From contig NZ_CP114058.1 of assembly GCF_026967475.1 (NCBI RefSeq), positions 1,736,001-1,800,000 on the forward strand: DNA of 64,000 nt. The letters are read 5' to 3'. This document shows, piece by piece, positions 40,437 to 50,059 of the stretch. The translations under genes were made by a program, and so were the position numbers. The notes beneath the pieces were generated by a model. The model was not told where the DNA came from, searched no databases, and saw only the letters and a list, made by a program, of their open reading frames with translations. This DNA is from Rouxiella chamberiensis (lineage in GTDB: Bacteria > Pseudomonadota > Gammaproteobacteria > Enterobacterales > Enterobacteriaceae). The number at the start of each line of letters is the position of its first letter. The stretch's first letter is position 1.

Positions 40437-41666
40437 ATGTTGACGATTAATGAGCCCAAGAAGATTCTGGCCAAGTTTGCCATTTATCTCATCATGGCCC
40501 GCAGCTTTTTGATTATTCCGATGATTGGATTGCACCTGCTTTGCGATTCAAAAGCCATGGCACGTTTCTTCAAATTGGTCTGGCCGCTGGCGTTGTTGAT
40601 ATTCGTTTATGCCATATATTCACTCGGCCAATTAAACGAATTCGCGAATGTCATCGGCCAATCGCGAGACATGCTTCTAACCTTTGTTGTATTCGGTTTT
40701 CTTTCTTCCATTCCTGCGCGTATGGGCGGTGAACATCTTGCCTACAATACCGTCAGAAACGGGGCAGTGGTCATTGGTTTCGGCAAGATGGCCATTCTGA
40801 CCATCAGTGCCGCGACCGGTATGCCTACCGGCGAGATTATCGAAGCAGTATCCAAAGTCTGGAACATTCAGTTGATGACCCTTGGGGTACAGGACAGTTT
40901 CCTGACCCGTCTGCAAATCCCGATGGACTCTGTTACGCCATATATTCTTTACGTGCTGATGGGCCAGATTCTGATTAGCAAGAAAAAGAAATTCCTGAAC
41001 AACGTCTGTCTGATTGTACTGATTATTTCCACGCTGCTGACGGTTCTCCCGTTTCTTCTGGGCCGTCAGCGTCGTGGCTATCGGCTTGAGCCTGCTGTTC
41101 AACGCCAAGTTATCGACCAAGATTTATTATGTGATAGTCGCCTTTCTCATTGGCTGGGTGCTTTATTCATTTACTCCCGTCGGGGATTCGGTGGATAAAA
41201 TCCTTGAAACACGTATCGGGGGATCGATTAACACCTCCTCCGACGTCGTGCGTGATATGCAGAGCAATGCGATGAGTCACCATTATCTCGACAGCCCGAT
41301 TTTAGGTCATGGTATCGGCTACTTTATTCCGACCCTGATCCGCTCTCCCGAGTCTCCTTATGTTTACGAGAACCAGACGCAGTCAATGCTGATGGATATG
41401 GGCTTTGTCGGGGGTGCCATTTATCTGCTGGTTATTGCGCTGGTTATCTTTGGCTCGTGTTATAACCGGTTTGAAACCCGCTTTATCAATATTGCCCTGA
41501 CCTTTGGCTTCCTGGCGCTGTGGATGGCGGGCGGAATGTTCAACCCCCTGCTCTTTGGTGCGTCGGGGGGGCCATTCTGTTCTTCTGTGCACGACACCAT
41601 GCGGTGCTCAATCACTATAAGGCAGAGTCGATACCAGAAGGTGTACTGGAGCGGGAAACCCCATGA
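40437..41666 (+). CDS. Wzy-type polysaccharide polymerase (two frameshifts)
   Basis: A polytopic inner-membrane protein of about 409 aa once an extra base near 41070-41075 and a missing G in the G7 run at 41574-41580 are corrected. It has ten or so hydrophobic helices and a large periplasmic loop containing RIGGSINTSSDVVR and SPILGHGIGYF, the kind of Arg-rich loop and G-x-G segment found in Wzy and O-antigen ligase-fold proteins. It would join undecaprenyl-linked repeat units in the periplasm. With the second correction the stop overlaps the next start as ATGA, which strongly supports that frame. A WaaL-like ligase is the alternative but less likely inside this operon. Confidence 0.78.
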
Positions 41667-43099
41667 AGACACGGCTTAAGCCCTTACGCGACAGCGTGTT
41701 GTCCGACCAAGACCTGAATGCCAGCCTGAAAGCCGCGGAGATCTACGGATCTCTGCTGCATATGATAGACACCGGCCAGTATGACGATCCGGACATTGAA
41801 ATCAGGCTCACTCAGCGCGTAGAGGCGGTTTTGCCGCCTTTGCCTGAAGGTGAACCGCAAAAAGACTGCCTGCATATTATTTCCGAGGCCTTTATTATCG
41901 GGGGGCATACCCGCCTCATGGAGAAGCTTGGACAGATGCATCCAGGCTCGCCCGATGTGCTCGTAACCCGCAAGGCCGATGAAAAAGCCAAGCTTCGTTT
42001 CAAGGATATGTTTGCCGTCGTTCATGAGATAGCGCCCGACACGCTGCTTGATGCCGTGGTGAAGATTCGTGACATCGCGGCGCAATATCAGCGCATTGTG
42101 TTGCATATTCACTTTGATGACATCGCGGCGGTGATCGCCTGCGCCCTGGTCAAACAGCGCCGTCATTCGAAAGTGTATTTCCTGAACCATGCCGACCATG
42201 CCTTTACCTATGGCAGCTCGGTTGCCGATTACTATTTCCAGTTGAGCAGCTTTGGCGCGCGACTGGATCTCAAAAAGCAGATTATGGGTCAGACGTCGTT
42301 CCTCGGCATTCCGATTGCGGATGTAAAACCCGAAAACAGGGCCGAGACGACGGCGCTGAATCCGGCGCTTCACTTTTTCAGCTCGGGCTCGGCCATGAAG
42401 TTCCGTCCTTTCCGCGGGGCAAACATGAGTCCGTTAATCACCCGTTTGCTGAATGAAGCGCCGAATTCAACCTTCACACTGGTCGGCATCAACTTTGCCG
42501 GTAACGTGTGGCTCTGGCCCCTCAAGCTTCGTTTTGGAAAGAGGTTGCAGGTACTGCGCCTCCTGCCTTATGACCAGTTTATTGCACGTTCGCGTGAAGC
42601 CGATTTCTATGTCGACAGCTACCCTTTCCCGGGCGGTACGGCTTTTGCCGAGCAGGTTCTGGCCGGCAAGAGAGGGATTGGTTTAACGTCCAGCGTACAA
42701 GGTTATTCACCTGCCGATAAACTGAAAAGAAGAAATGTCGAAGAGGTTGTTCAGACGATCAAGGATTATCGTGATGAGGGCGTTTTCGAAGAAATTATCG
42801 CAGTTAATGGCTATGAAGCGGTGAAAAAGCGCTATCTTGCGTGCCTATATGACAATGAAAAGAGCACACTGGATATGGAAACCCTGGTGCCGTGGACGGG
42901 TGATACTGATTATCTGCGCGTGCGCAACAGCATATTTATGCCGGTTTATCCGCAGGTGATGCAGTACGTATATACTCACCACAGGAAACTATTCTGGCAT
43001 ATATATCTGCACTTCTCGCTTTTTAATAAAACCTATTTCACCCTGAACCGTCTCAAGGCCTTTGCCCGAACGACATTAGGTGCCGTCAAAAAAAAATGA
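41663..43099 (+). CDS. Large glycosyltransferase of GT-B type, family uncertain
   Basis: A 478-aa cytosolic protein. IISEAFIIGGHTRLMEKL resembles the N-terminal glycine-rich acceptor loop of GT-B enzymes; the C-terminal half has LLPYDQFIARSREADFYVDSYPFPGGT, like the donor-binding region of GT4/GT41-like transferases. It is translationally coupled to Wzy by a four-base overlap. The first 60 residues have no recognisable domain. It probably transfers the third sugar of the unit. I do not recognise a named orthologue. It ends before a 349-base gene-free gap. Confidence 0.7.
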   Translation: MKTRLKPLRDSVLSDQDLNASLKAAEIYGSLLHMIDTGQYDDPDIEIRLTQRVEAVLPPLPEGEPQKDCLHIISEAFIIGGHTRLMEKLGQMHPGSPDVLVTRKADEKAKLRFKDMFAVVHEIAPDTLLDAVVKIRDIAAQYQRIVLHIHFDDIAAVIACALVKQRRHSKVYFLNHADHAFTYGSSVADYYFQLSSFGARLDLKKQIMGQTSFLGIPIADVKPENRAETTALNPALHFFSSGSAMKFRPFRGANMSPLITRLLNEAPNSTFTLVGINFAGNVWLWPLKLRFGKRLQVLRLLPYDQFIARSREADFYVDSYPFPGGTAFAEQVLAGKRGIGLTSSVQGYSPADKLKRRNVEEVVQTIKDYRDEGVFEEIIAVNGYEAVKKRYLACLYDNEKSTLDMETLVPWTGDTDYLRVRNSIFMPVYPQVMQYVYTHHRKLFWHIYLHFSLFNKTYFTLNRLKAFARTTLGAVKKK

Positions 43100-43448
43100 C
43101 GTGACATCAAAGGGTCGCCAAAACAGGTCAAAAATTGTCAGGCTGTTGCAGTAATCCTAAAAGTCGCCCATTTCCATTTTAAAGTTTATTTAACTCCAAA
43201 AAATCATATATTATTGGTCTATCAGATTTATCTTTAAGGTAAGCAAGAAAATTGTAAATAAAGATCCTCAGAAAATACATGAGGACGATTGCTAGCGTTT
43301 TTTTCCAGGGTTCCCAAATAACGGATGCTTATCTCTCGGGTAAGCATGACGCGAGTAGCGATGTAGTACACATTGATGCTAATACAGGCTTATGAGCATT
43401 GATTCTAAGCCTAGAAACATAACTAATCAGAAGGTTAGAGGCGTTATT
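43100..43448. other. AT-rich gap before the aminodideoxyhexose genes
   Basis: 349 bases with no gene. It contains AT-rich tracts (for example around 43180-43215) that could hold an internal promoter, but I cannot point to a firm -35/-10 pair. The break may mark where the fdtA-fdtB block was joined to the operon. Confidence 0.4.
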
Positions 43449-43904
43449 ATGAATTTATTTACACACACTGATGAAGCAGACTCCTTGCAACCGCCACAGC
43501 ACTCGGTGATTGATCTGGTTACTTTCACCGACGACCGTGGCTGTCTGGTCAGCGTGGAATCCATGAACCAGGTCCCTTTCGAGATAAAGCGACTGTTCTA
43601 TATCTTCAACACCAATTCCAACCAGAACCGTGGATTCCATGCCCATCGCCGCGACAAGATGTTCCTTATCTGTCTGGTCGGCAAACTGCGTGTGCGTTTG
43701 AACGATGGTCACAAGATTAGCGATCACTGGCTGGACAGCCCGTCAAAAGGCCTGCTGGTCAATGATCTGGTTTGGGTTGAAATGCACGATTTCAGCAAAG
43801 ACTGTGCGTTGGTTGTGCTCTCTAGCGAGAAATACGACCGCGGCGATTATATCCACGACTACGATGCTTTCCTTGAAGAGGCACAGGCGAAATATGCAAA
43901 ATAA
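43449..43904 (+). CDS. dTDP-4-oxo-6-deoxy-D-glucose 3,4-oxoisomerase (FdtA/QdtA type)
   Basis: A 151-aa cupin of the WxcM-like family. TDDRGCLVSVESM begins the barrel, RGFHAHRRDKMFLICL has the catalytic His residues and WVEMHDFSKDCALVVLSSEKYD closes it. It moves the keto group of the RmlB product from C4 to C3, the committed step to dTDP-Fuc3N or dTDP-Qui3N. The ATG at 43449 follows GAGGCGTTATT; an upstream ATG would add 19 poorly conserved residues. Whether the product is the galacto (FdtA) or gluco (QdtA) epimer cannot be decided by eye. It overlaps the next gene by eleven bases. Confidence 0.88.
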   Translation: MNLFTHTDEADSLQPPQHSVIDLVTFTDDRGCLVSVESMNQVPFEIKRLFYIFNTNSNQNRGFHAHRRDKMFLICLVGKLRVRLNDGHKISDHWLDSPSKGLLVNDLVWVEMHDFSKDCALVVLSSEKYDRGDYIHDYDAFLEEAQAKYAK

Positions 43905-44451
43905 ATATGGTAAAACCATTTTGCTACGTCCCGTAGAAGTCAGTGATTATGAATTTGTACACAGCCTGCGCGTTGCGCCAAAAAGTGTTCAGTTTCTTAC
44001 TCCGGTCGATAACGATCCTCTGCAGCAGAAAGCTTGGCTGCAAGAGTATAAAAATCGTGAATCCGAAGGGTCGGAATACTATTACATCATTCAGCGGCAG
44101 GATAATCAGCAGCCAGTGGGTTCGCTTCGTGCCTACGGTGTTGACAAGGAAGCCGGCGTCGTTAAATGCGGCAGCTGGATCCTGAACGAAAATAAAACCA
44201 TGACCTCGGCGGTGGAAAGCATCCTGCTGATGGTTGATGCCATGAATGAAATGGGCTTCAAAATCATTATTGTCGATGCCCGTAAAGACAACAGACCGGC
44301 GCTGCGTTTTATCAAGAAAATTTCTCATCGCTTCCATAGCGAAGATGAAACGAATGAATATTACGAAATCGACATTCCGGTCATGCTGAGTACTTTCTAT
44401 CAAGAAAACATTCAATACATCACGCCCGATGCTCCAGAAAAGGACGCGTAA
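43894..44451 (+). CDS. GNAT-fold N-acyltransferase for the amino sugar
   Basis: A 185-aa GNAT protein. It starts LLRPVEVSDYEFVHSLR, and the acyl-CoA-binding region follows GSLRAYGVDKEAGVVKCGSWIL, with IIVDARKDNRPALRFIKK near the end as in RimJ-type GNATs. Placed between FdtA and the aminotransferase, it most probably acetylates the 3-amino group of dTDP-Fuc3N or dTDP-Qui3N. Described FdtC/QdtC enzymes are left-handed beta-helix transferases, so a GNAT in this place is a non-homologous replacement. The short start (43894, within the fdtA end) gives a complete domain; its stop touches the next start. Confidence 0.8.
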   Translation: MQNKYGKTILLRPVEVSDYEFVHSLRVAPKSVQFLTPVDNDPLQQKAWLQEYKNRESEGSEYYYIIQRQDNQQPVGSLRAYGVDKEAGVVKCGSWILNENKTMTSAVESILLMVDAMNEMGFKIIIVDARKDNRPALRFIKKISHRFHSEDETNEYYEIDIPVMLSTFYQENIQYITPDAPEKDA

Positions 44452-45555
44452 ATGATCAATTTCCTCAATTTAAAGCAAATTAATACGCCTTATGCGGATG
44501 AGCTTAAAGCAGCCAGTGCGCGTGTAATCGACTCCGGTTATTACATTCTTGGCCCTGAAGTTCGCACTTTCGAACAGCAATTTGCTGAATTTTGTGGGGT
44601 AAGATCGTGCATCGGATTGGCCTCTGGTCTTGATGCACTGGTGCTGGTGCTGCGGGCATGGAAACTGCTCGGCAAAATCAAGGACGGTGATGAAGTCATT
44701 ATTCAGGCCAATGCCTACATTGCCTGCGTACTGGCCATCACTGAAAACAATCTGAAACCGGTGTTCGTTGAACCGGATGCAGACAGCTACAATATCGACG
44801 TGACCAAAATCCGTGATGCAATAACCCCGAAAACCCGCGTTATCATGCCGGTTCACCTCTATGGTTACTGCTCACCGATGCCGGAAATCATGGACATTGC
44901 CCGTGATAACAACCTGCTGGTTCTGGAAGACTGTTCCCAGTCTCACGGCGCGGCAATTGATGGCAAACGTGCGGGTTACTGGGGCGATGCTGCCGCCTTT
45001 AGTTTCTACCCAAGCAAAAATCTGGGCGCCCTTGGCGACTCGGGTGCTGCCACCACTAACGACCCCGAACTTGAAGCCACGCTGCGCGCCCTGCGCAACT
45101 ACGGTTCTCAGGAACGTTATTACAATATCTATCAAGGTGTTAACAGCCGTCTTAGCGAGATGCAGGCCGCATTGCTTGGCGTCAAGCTTAAGTACTTCTG
45201 GAAAGAAGTGGAAGCGCGCCGCAGTATTGCAGAGCGTTATCTGGCAGGAATTACCAACCCGCTGCTCAAACTTCCGCAGTTCGATCAGCGCGAACAACAT
45301 ACCTGGCACCTTTTCGTAGTGCGTACGCAACATCGTGACGCGCTGAAAAGCTTCCTGTATGAAAAAGGTATCGATACGATAATTCACTACCCTCTTCCGC
45401 CGTATAAACAACCGGCCTACGCGGAGATGAATCATCTGAGCTTCCCGTTGAACGAAACGCTGCACAACGAGATCCTGAGTATTCCAGCCGATCCGTCGTT
45501 GTCGGATGAAGACGTTCAAACCATTATCGACGCCTGTAACACGTTCTCCGTTTAA
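44452..45555 (+). CDS. dTDP-3-oxo-6-deoxyhexose aminotransferase (FdtB/QdtB type)
   Basis: A 367-aa PLP enzyme of the DegT/DnrJ/EryC1 family. [18 protein letters not shown] is the usual start, [11 protein letters not shown] binds PLP phosphate, [10 protein letters not shown] stacks on the ring and [15 protein letters not shown] holds the Schiff-base Lys189. It transfers an amino group from glutamate to C3 of the FdtA product. The start ATG immediately follows the GNAT stop. Family, gene order and absence of other keto-sugar enzymes support the 3-amino assignment. Confidence 0.92.
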   Translation: MINFLNLKQINTPYADELKAASARVIDSGYYILGPEVRTFEQQFAEFCGVRSCIGLASGLDALVLVLRAWKLLGKIKDGDEVIIQANAYIACVLAITENNLKPVFVEPDADSYNIDVTKIRDAITPKTRVIMPVHLYGYCSPMPEIMDIARDNNLLVLEDCSQSHGAAIDGKRAGYWGDAAAFSFYPSKNLGALGDSGAATTNDPELEATLRALRNYGSQERYYNIYQGVNSRLSEMQAALLGVKLKYFWKEVEARRSIAERYLAGITNPLLKLPQFDQREQHTWHLFVVRTQHRDALKSFLYEKGIDTIIHYPLPPYKQPAYAEMNHLSFPLNETLHNEILSIPADPSLSDEDVQTIIDACNTFSV

Positions 45556-45588
45556 TCTGGTTTCTCGGCGAAGCCTTTTCCTCTGATT

Positions 45589-45617
45589 AAGACGCGTGTC
45601 GCCCTGACACGCGTCTT
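45589..45617 (+). other. Perfect 12-base intra-operon hairpin
   Basis: AAGACGCGTGTC and GACACGCGTCTT with the loop GCCCT, 34 bases after the aminotransferase stop. GC-rich enough to pause RNA polymerase but without a U-run. It could be an RfaH-relieved attenuator or a 3'-end stabiliser. Confidence 0.6.
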
Positions 45618-45710
45618 ATGCATCTCGGATCCCGAGTATCCCGACCAGTCTGCCATGCAGAGTGATACTGCCGGATCGATTCTGGCTCTAACCAGAGGTC
45701 GTACAGAATT

Positions 45711-47459
45711 ATGTCATTATCCCGCAGACGTTTATTTGGCTGGCTCGTGCCTTCAGCCGTAGTTGGATGGATGGGAGGCAAGGCCCAGGCGCAGACGCGC
45801 GAACCCTTGCAACATGCACAGGCTGCACAGTCCAATGCCTCGGCCACGGTGCAACAATTGAATTCCAATACGGGCGCGGGCCTTTCCGGTTACGCCGTTC
45901 GTCAGAAATATACCCGTGGCACCGTCGGTGCAAAACTCAATCATTTCATTACCATTGAAGATTTTGCCGATGACCAAAGTGCCGCCGGAGACTGGAGCTC
46001 GGCCATTCGGGCCGCTATCGATTACGCCATTCAGGCGGGTATCCACGATGTCTACGGCACCGGCACCTATACGCTGAGCCGTCCGATTGTCATTACCGGC
46101 GAGCTTGCCAGCAATGGCCTGAACATCAGTCTCTCGCACCTGATTGCCAACAAGGACTGGCCGTCCCATAACTCGCTCTGGGATGCCACGCCGATGATTG
46201 TCATTGGTGACAAGTCTTCGAATATCACCGGTCTTAATCTGCGTATCAATATGCTCAATGGCGGCGGTCGGGCCGACGGCATAAATGCACGCGATGCCGG
46301 GTTCTCGCTGTCTCATCTGCACATCGGCGATGCCCGCAACTGTATTCGCGTGGTGGCCAACGGTGAACAGACCTGGCCAAACGCCTCGGTACAGATTACC
46401 GGCGATTTCTGGACCGAAAACTGGATGGGTATTTATCTTTCCAGAGGCACCAAAGGCACTACGCCGATTTCCGAAGCCTGGAAGATTAACGTCAAATTCA
46501 TCGCCAATAACCGTTACGGCGGCATTCTTCTACGCGGTGGTTCGCAATATACCCAGATAGCCGGCGATCATGATTTCAACGGTCGTTATCTGTCGATGCT
46601 TCAGGTTGACAGTCTGCAGGGGCTACGCAGAGGCATGGCCATAAACAGTGGTCGCGGCCGCTGTGAAGTGTTGATGGCCTTCGAAGATCAGCAAAAGTTC
46701 TACGTCATGCTGATGGAAGCGCAAGACGTTTCCGTGGGCCAGGGCAAGAACAGCAGCTTCAGTAAAGGCCAGACCCTGTCCTCTTCCAGCGCCGGTGCGG
46801 CAAACCGCAAAGTGCTGGCGGTGCATCGCTGCGGCGACAACGGGTCGGGTTCGAACTTCGTGGATATCCTTCATGACTTCGAAGGTGAACCTTTCGCCAA
46901 GGTTCAGGCCGTCATGGGTTATTGCAGCGGAATCTTTGGCTCGTTGATGTACACCTCCTTCATTACCGGTCAAAGCAGCTTTTCTGCCACCACCGATAAC
47001 CTCCGTGGATTAGGTATTACCAATTCCGGCACTATGCTCTCTCTTTATAATAAAGCGGAAAGCGATGCGCCTTTTGCCAATGTAAATGCAGACTTCGTCA
47101 ATTTTAAGAAAAAGCTGTATATGCAGGCGCGACTCTATGAAGGTATTGGGGTTGCGCAAATAATTGGCCGCTCTGCATCGGAATTTACGACCCTTTTTTC
47201 TTTGGAAGAATCTTCGGAAGATCGTTACATTCAAGAATTAAACCTTTATAAGGTTTATATCAAAACGAATGTGCTGGGTGTAGCAGGCGAATTTTTGATT
47301 AGTTTGTCTTCGGACGCTTCTGCAAAGGAGCCGATGGTTGCTCAACCTATCATTTACAATGAGAGCGTTTTTGCGTGGCGAGTGTCCGGCAACAACTTTC
47401 AGGTCCGCCAGGATGCCATGCCTGAAATGCATTTTGTCGCGAACATTCTTCGCGTCTAG
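45711..47459 (+). CDS. Tat-exported right-handed beta-helix protein, possible polysaccharide lyase/depolymerase
   Basis: A 582-aa protein. The N terminus MSLSRRRLFGWLVPSAVV has a twin-arginine motif and hydrophobic stretch ending in AQA, so it is predicted to be exported folded by the Tat pathway. The region FITIEDFADDQSAAGDWSSA resembles the pectate-lyase-superfamily/tailspike entry segment; the rest is rich in short beta-strand repeats (for example NITGLNLRINML, NRYGGILLRGGSQ) as in beta-helix lyases and phage tailspikes. The C-terminal 150 residues look like a separate beta domain. It lies inside the capsule-type operon, so cleavage or trimming of the polymer in the periplasm is a reasonable guess. 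I see no specific catalytic signature. Confidence 0.75.
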   Translation: MSLSRRRLFGWLVPSAVVGWMGGKAQAQTREPLQHAQAAQSNASATVQQLNSNTGAGLSGYAVRQKYTRGTVGAKLNHFITIEDFADDQSAAGDWSSAIRAAIDYAIQAGIHDVYGTGTYTLSRPIVITGELASNGLNISLSHLIANKDWPSHNSLWDATPMIVIGDKSSNITGLNLRINMLNGGGRADGINARDAGFSLSHLHIGDARNCIRVVANGEQTWPNASVQITGDFWTENWMGIYLSRGTKGTTPISEAWKINVKFIANNRYGGILLRGGSQYTQIAGDHDFNGRYLSMLQVDSLQGLRRGMAINSGRGRCEVLMAFEDQQKFYVMLMEAQDVSVGQGKNSSFSKGQTLSSSSAGAANRKVLAVHRCGDNGSGSNFVDILHDFEGEPFAKVQAVMGYCSGIFGSLMYTSFITGQSSFSATTDNLRGLGITNSGTMLSLYNKAESDAPFANVNADFVNFKKKLYMQARLYEGIGVAQIIGRSASEFTTLFSLEESSEDRYIQELNLYKVYIKTNVLGVAGEFLISLSSDASAKEPMVAQPIIYNESVFAWRVSGNNFQVRQDAMPEMHFVANILRV

Positions 47460-47698
47460 AAGACCCTTACATATTTGAAAAACGTGCCTTTTTTGATATA
47501 AAGCAGTAATCTCGGACAGGTGTTCGACTTTATCGGCCAGTGCAGGACACAACAAGGAACCCGCATATCGACCTACATCATTGAAGCAAACGGCCTATGC
47601 CGAAGGGGCTGTTTAGCGACCCTTGAGCTGCTAACACTTGTTTATACAGAAATTCTTTTAAGCAAAATTCCATAACCACATTGATTGCGGGATTAACA

Positions 47699-49900
47699 AT
47701 GTCAGAGAAACGAGACGCAACATTAGCCAAGATAGAAACAAATTCCAATAACCTGGATTTAGGGCGCTTATATGGCGGGATCCTGGATGACCGCTGGCTG
47801 GTGATTATTACCGTCATAGTCATGATGGCATTTGGCGTGGTTTATTATCTTTTCGCCACTCCGGTCTATAGTACGGATGCGATGGTTCAGATTGAGAGCA
47901 ATGGAAGCTCAACCATTCTGAACGATATTTCCAAACTGATGCCAAGTGGTCAGACTAAAACGGGCGCTCAACTGAAATTAATCGAGTCTAAACTCGTTCA
48001 GTTCAAAACCATCCGTGATCTCCATCTGGACATTCAGGTACAAGAGCACTTCTTCCCGTTCTTCGGTAAGGGATGGGCGCGCATGACTCACAAACCGGTC
48101 AACGAGATCGATGTGAGCAAACTTGAAGTCCCGGAATCCCAGCTCGGTCAGATTTTTGTTCTTAAAGTGACCGGCCCGGACAGCTATAGCCTGAGCAACA
48201 AAGATTCCGTTCTGCTGGAAGGTAAAGTGGGTCAGGAAGTGGTTAAAGGCCCGATTACCCTGCATGTCGATTCAATGAACGCGGCAGTCGGCACCACCTA
48301 CACCGTCAGTAAAATCCCGATGCGTGCTGCCTACGATCAGCTGGTTGGCCGTTTGAAAGCCATGGACTCAGGGGTTGATACCGGTATTATCGAACTATCG
48401 ATGAACGGTGCAAACCCGATTCAGGACCAGAAAGTTCTGAACAGCATTGCCAACAACTTCCTGCTGCAAAACGTGGAGCGCAACTCTCAGGAAGCGGCCA
48501 ACAGCCTGACCTTCCTGAAAGAGCAGCTGCCGCTGGTACGTAGTGAACTGGACCGCTCTGAAGATCGTCTGAATGCGTATCGTCAGAAACGCGATTCCGT
48601 GGACATGAACCTCGAAATCCGTTCTGCGCTCGACACCATGGTCAACCTCGATAAATCAATCAACGATTTGACCTTCAAGGAAGCCGAAGTTTCCCAGCTT
48701 TATACCCCGTCTCACCCGACTTACCGCGCTCTGCTCGAGCAGCGTAAAATCCTTGAAGACGAAAAAGCCAAGCTGAACGGCAAAATCAACTCTCTGCCAC
48801 AGACTCAGCAAGAGTTGATGCGTCTGACCCGTGATGTTGATTCGCAACAGGAAATCTTCGTGCAATTGCTGCGTAAACAGCAAGAGCTGAGCATCAATAA
48901 AGCCAGTACCGTAGGCGATGTCCGCATCATCGACTATGCAACCTCTGAAATTGGTGCCGTATTCCCTAAACTGCCTCTGATTGAAATCATGGCCGCGATT
49001 CTTGGCGCAATGATGGCGATTATCTTCATCATTACCAAAATCATGATGCGTCGTGGTATCGAAAGCGCACGTGAGCTGGAAGAGCAAGGCATTACTGTTT
49101 ACGCCAACGTACCGTTTGCCATGAATCAGGGACGCCTGGCGTCTATACCGTTTATCGGTTCGCTGACGGGCAAGAACAAGTACGAGCAGAAAACCAAGGA
49201 AGTGCTGGCCATTACCGACCCGGCCGATTTGACCGTCGAATCCCTGCGTAGCCTGCGTACCAGCCTGCACTTCGCGATGATCGAAGCCAAGAACGACGTA
49301 TTGATGATTACCGGTGCCGTACCGCATGCCGGTAAGAGCTTTATCTCCGTCAACCTGGCGAGCGTTATCGCACTGACCGGCAAAAAAGTTCTGTTGATCG
49401 ATGGCGACATGCGTCGTGGCTCGGCGCACGACTACTTCGGTTTCAACCCGCGTGTGGGTCTGTCTACCGTACTGGCAGGACAGAAAGACATTTCGGAAGT
49501 GATTCATACCTCCGAAATCCCGAGTCTGCACGTGTTGACCCGTGGTCGCACTCCGCCAAACCCGGCCGAGCTTTTGACCAGCAAGCGTTTCAGCGATCTG
49601 CTTGAGTGGGCCAACCAGAACTACGACCTGGTGGTTATCGATACCCCGCCAGTGCTGTCTGTTACCGACTCCAGCATCATCGGTCAGCTGGTCGGCACCA
49701 CCTTGATGGTTGCGCGTTTCGAGCTTAACACCGTTAAAGAAGTGGAAGTCAGTATCAAACGTCTGGAACAAAGTGGTGTTGAAGTCAAGGGCTGTATCCT
49801 GAACGCCATCGTTCGCCGCTCTGCAAACTACTACAGCCAGAACTACAGCTATGACGCGTTCTACACTTACGAGTACAAACGTCATATCGATAAAGACTAG
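47699..49900 (+). CDS. wzc: Polysaccharide co-polymerase / tyrosine autokinase Wzc
   Basis: A 733-aa inner-membrane protein. Two membrane helices (about residues 32-52 and 425-445) frame a large periplasmic Wzz-type domain with coiled-coil. The cytoplasmic BY-kinase has Walker A in GAVPHAGKSFISVN, Walker A' in VLLIDGDMRRG, Walker B in LVVIDTPP, and a C-terminal tyrosine cluster (YYSQNYSYDAFYTYEYK) that is autophosphorylated. It controls chain length and works with Wza. The ATG at 47699 follows GCGGGATTAACA. The cognate phosphatase Wzb is not in the window, so it must act from elsewhere or be lost. Confidence 0.95.
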   Translation: MSEKRDATLAKIETNSNNLDLGRLYGGILDDRWLVIITVIVMMAFGVVYYLFATPVYSTDAMVQIESNGSSTILNDISKLMPSGQTKTGAQLKLIESKLVQFKTIRDLHLDIQVQEHFFPFFGKGWARMTHKPVNEIDVSKLEVPESQLGQIFVLKVTGPDSYSLSNKDSVLLEGKVGQEVVKGPITLHVDSMNAAVGTTYTVSKIPMRAAYDQLVGRLKAMDSGVDTGIIELSMNGANPIQDQKVLNSIANNFLLQNVERNSQEAANSLTFLKEQLPLVRSELDRSEDRLNAYRQKRDSVDMNLEIRSALDTMVNLDKSINDLTFKEAEVSQLYTPSHPTYRALLEQRKILEDEKAKLNGKINSLPQTQQELMRLTRDVDSQQEIFVQLLRKQQELSINKASTVGDVRIIDYATSEIGAVFPKLPLIEIMAAILGAMMAIIFIITKIMMRRGIESARELEEQGITVYANVPFAMNQGRLASIPFIGSLTGKNKYEQKTKEVLAITDPADLTVESLRSLRTSLHFAMIEAKNDVLMITGAVPHAGKSFISVNLASVIALTGKKVLLIDGDMRRGSAHDYFGFNPRVGLSTVLAGQKDISEVIHTSEIPSLHVLTRGRTPPNPAELLTSKRFSDLLEWANQNYDLVVIDTPPVLSVTDSSIIGQLVGTTLMVARFELNTVKEVEVSIKRLEQSGVEVKGCILNAIVRRSANYYSQNYSYDAFYTYEYKRHIDKD

Positions 49901-49957
49901 TCGTCAGATAATCTTTAAGTTCTGACCGAGTTGTTAAGACATTAAAAGAGCCAGGCT

Positions 49958-50012
49958 GAATACATGCCCGCTGCCCTTCGAAGACGAGGGTGACGGGAAG
50001 TAAAATGTATTC
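49958..50012 (+). other. Compound hairpin between wzc and wzx
   Basis: Outer arms GAATACAT / ATGTATTC enclose a GC-rich inner stem (CCCG...TGCCCTTCG with CGAGGGT...CGGG). It fills most of the 159-base gap. No U-run. Similar in style to the other intra-operon hairpins. Confidence 0.5.
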
Positions 50013-50059
50013 GGTACTGGCATTTTTTTACCCTCTAGACCACAAATCGAACGTTAACG

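Noticed and set aside
40437..41666. Two separate small membrane proteins instead of one polymerase
   Set aside because: The two frames continue one Wzy-like pattern, and the corrected third frame ends in an ATGA overlap with the next gene, which supports a single gene with read errors.
48656..49885. A 409-codon minus-strand open frame
   Set aside because: It is the antisense shadow of wzc and shows no domain pattern; wzc has clear Walker motifs in the other strand.
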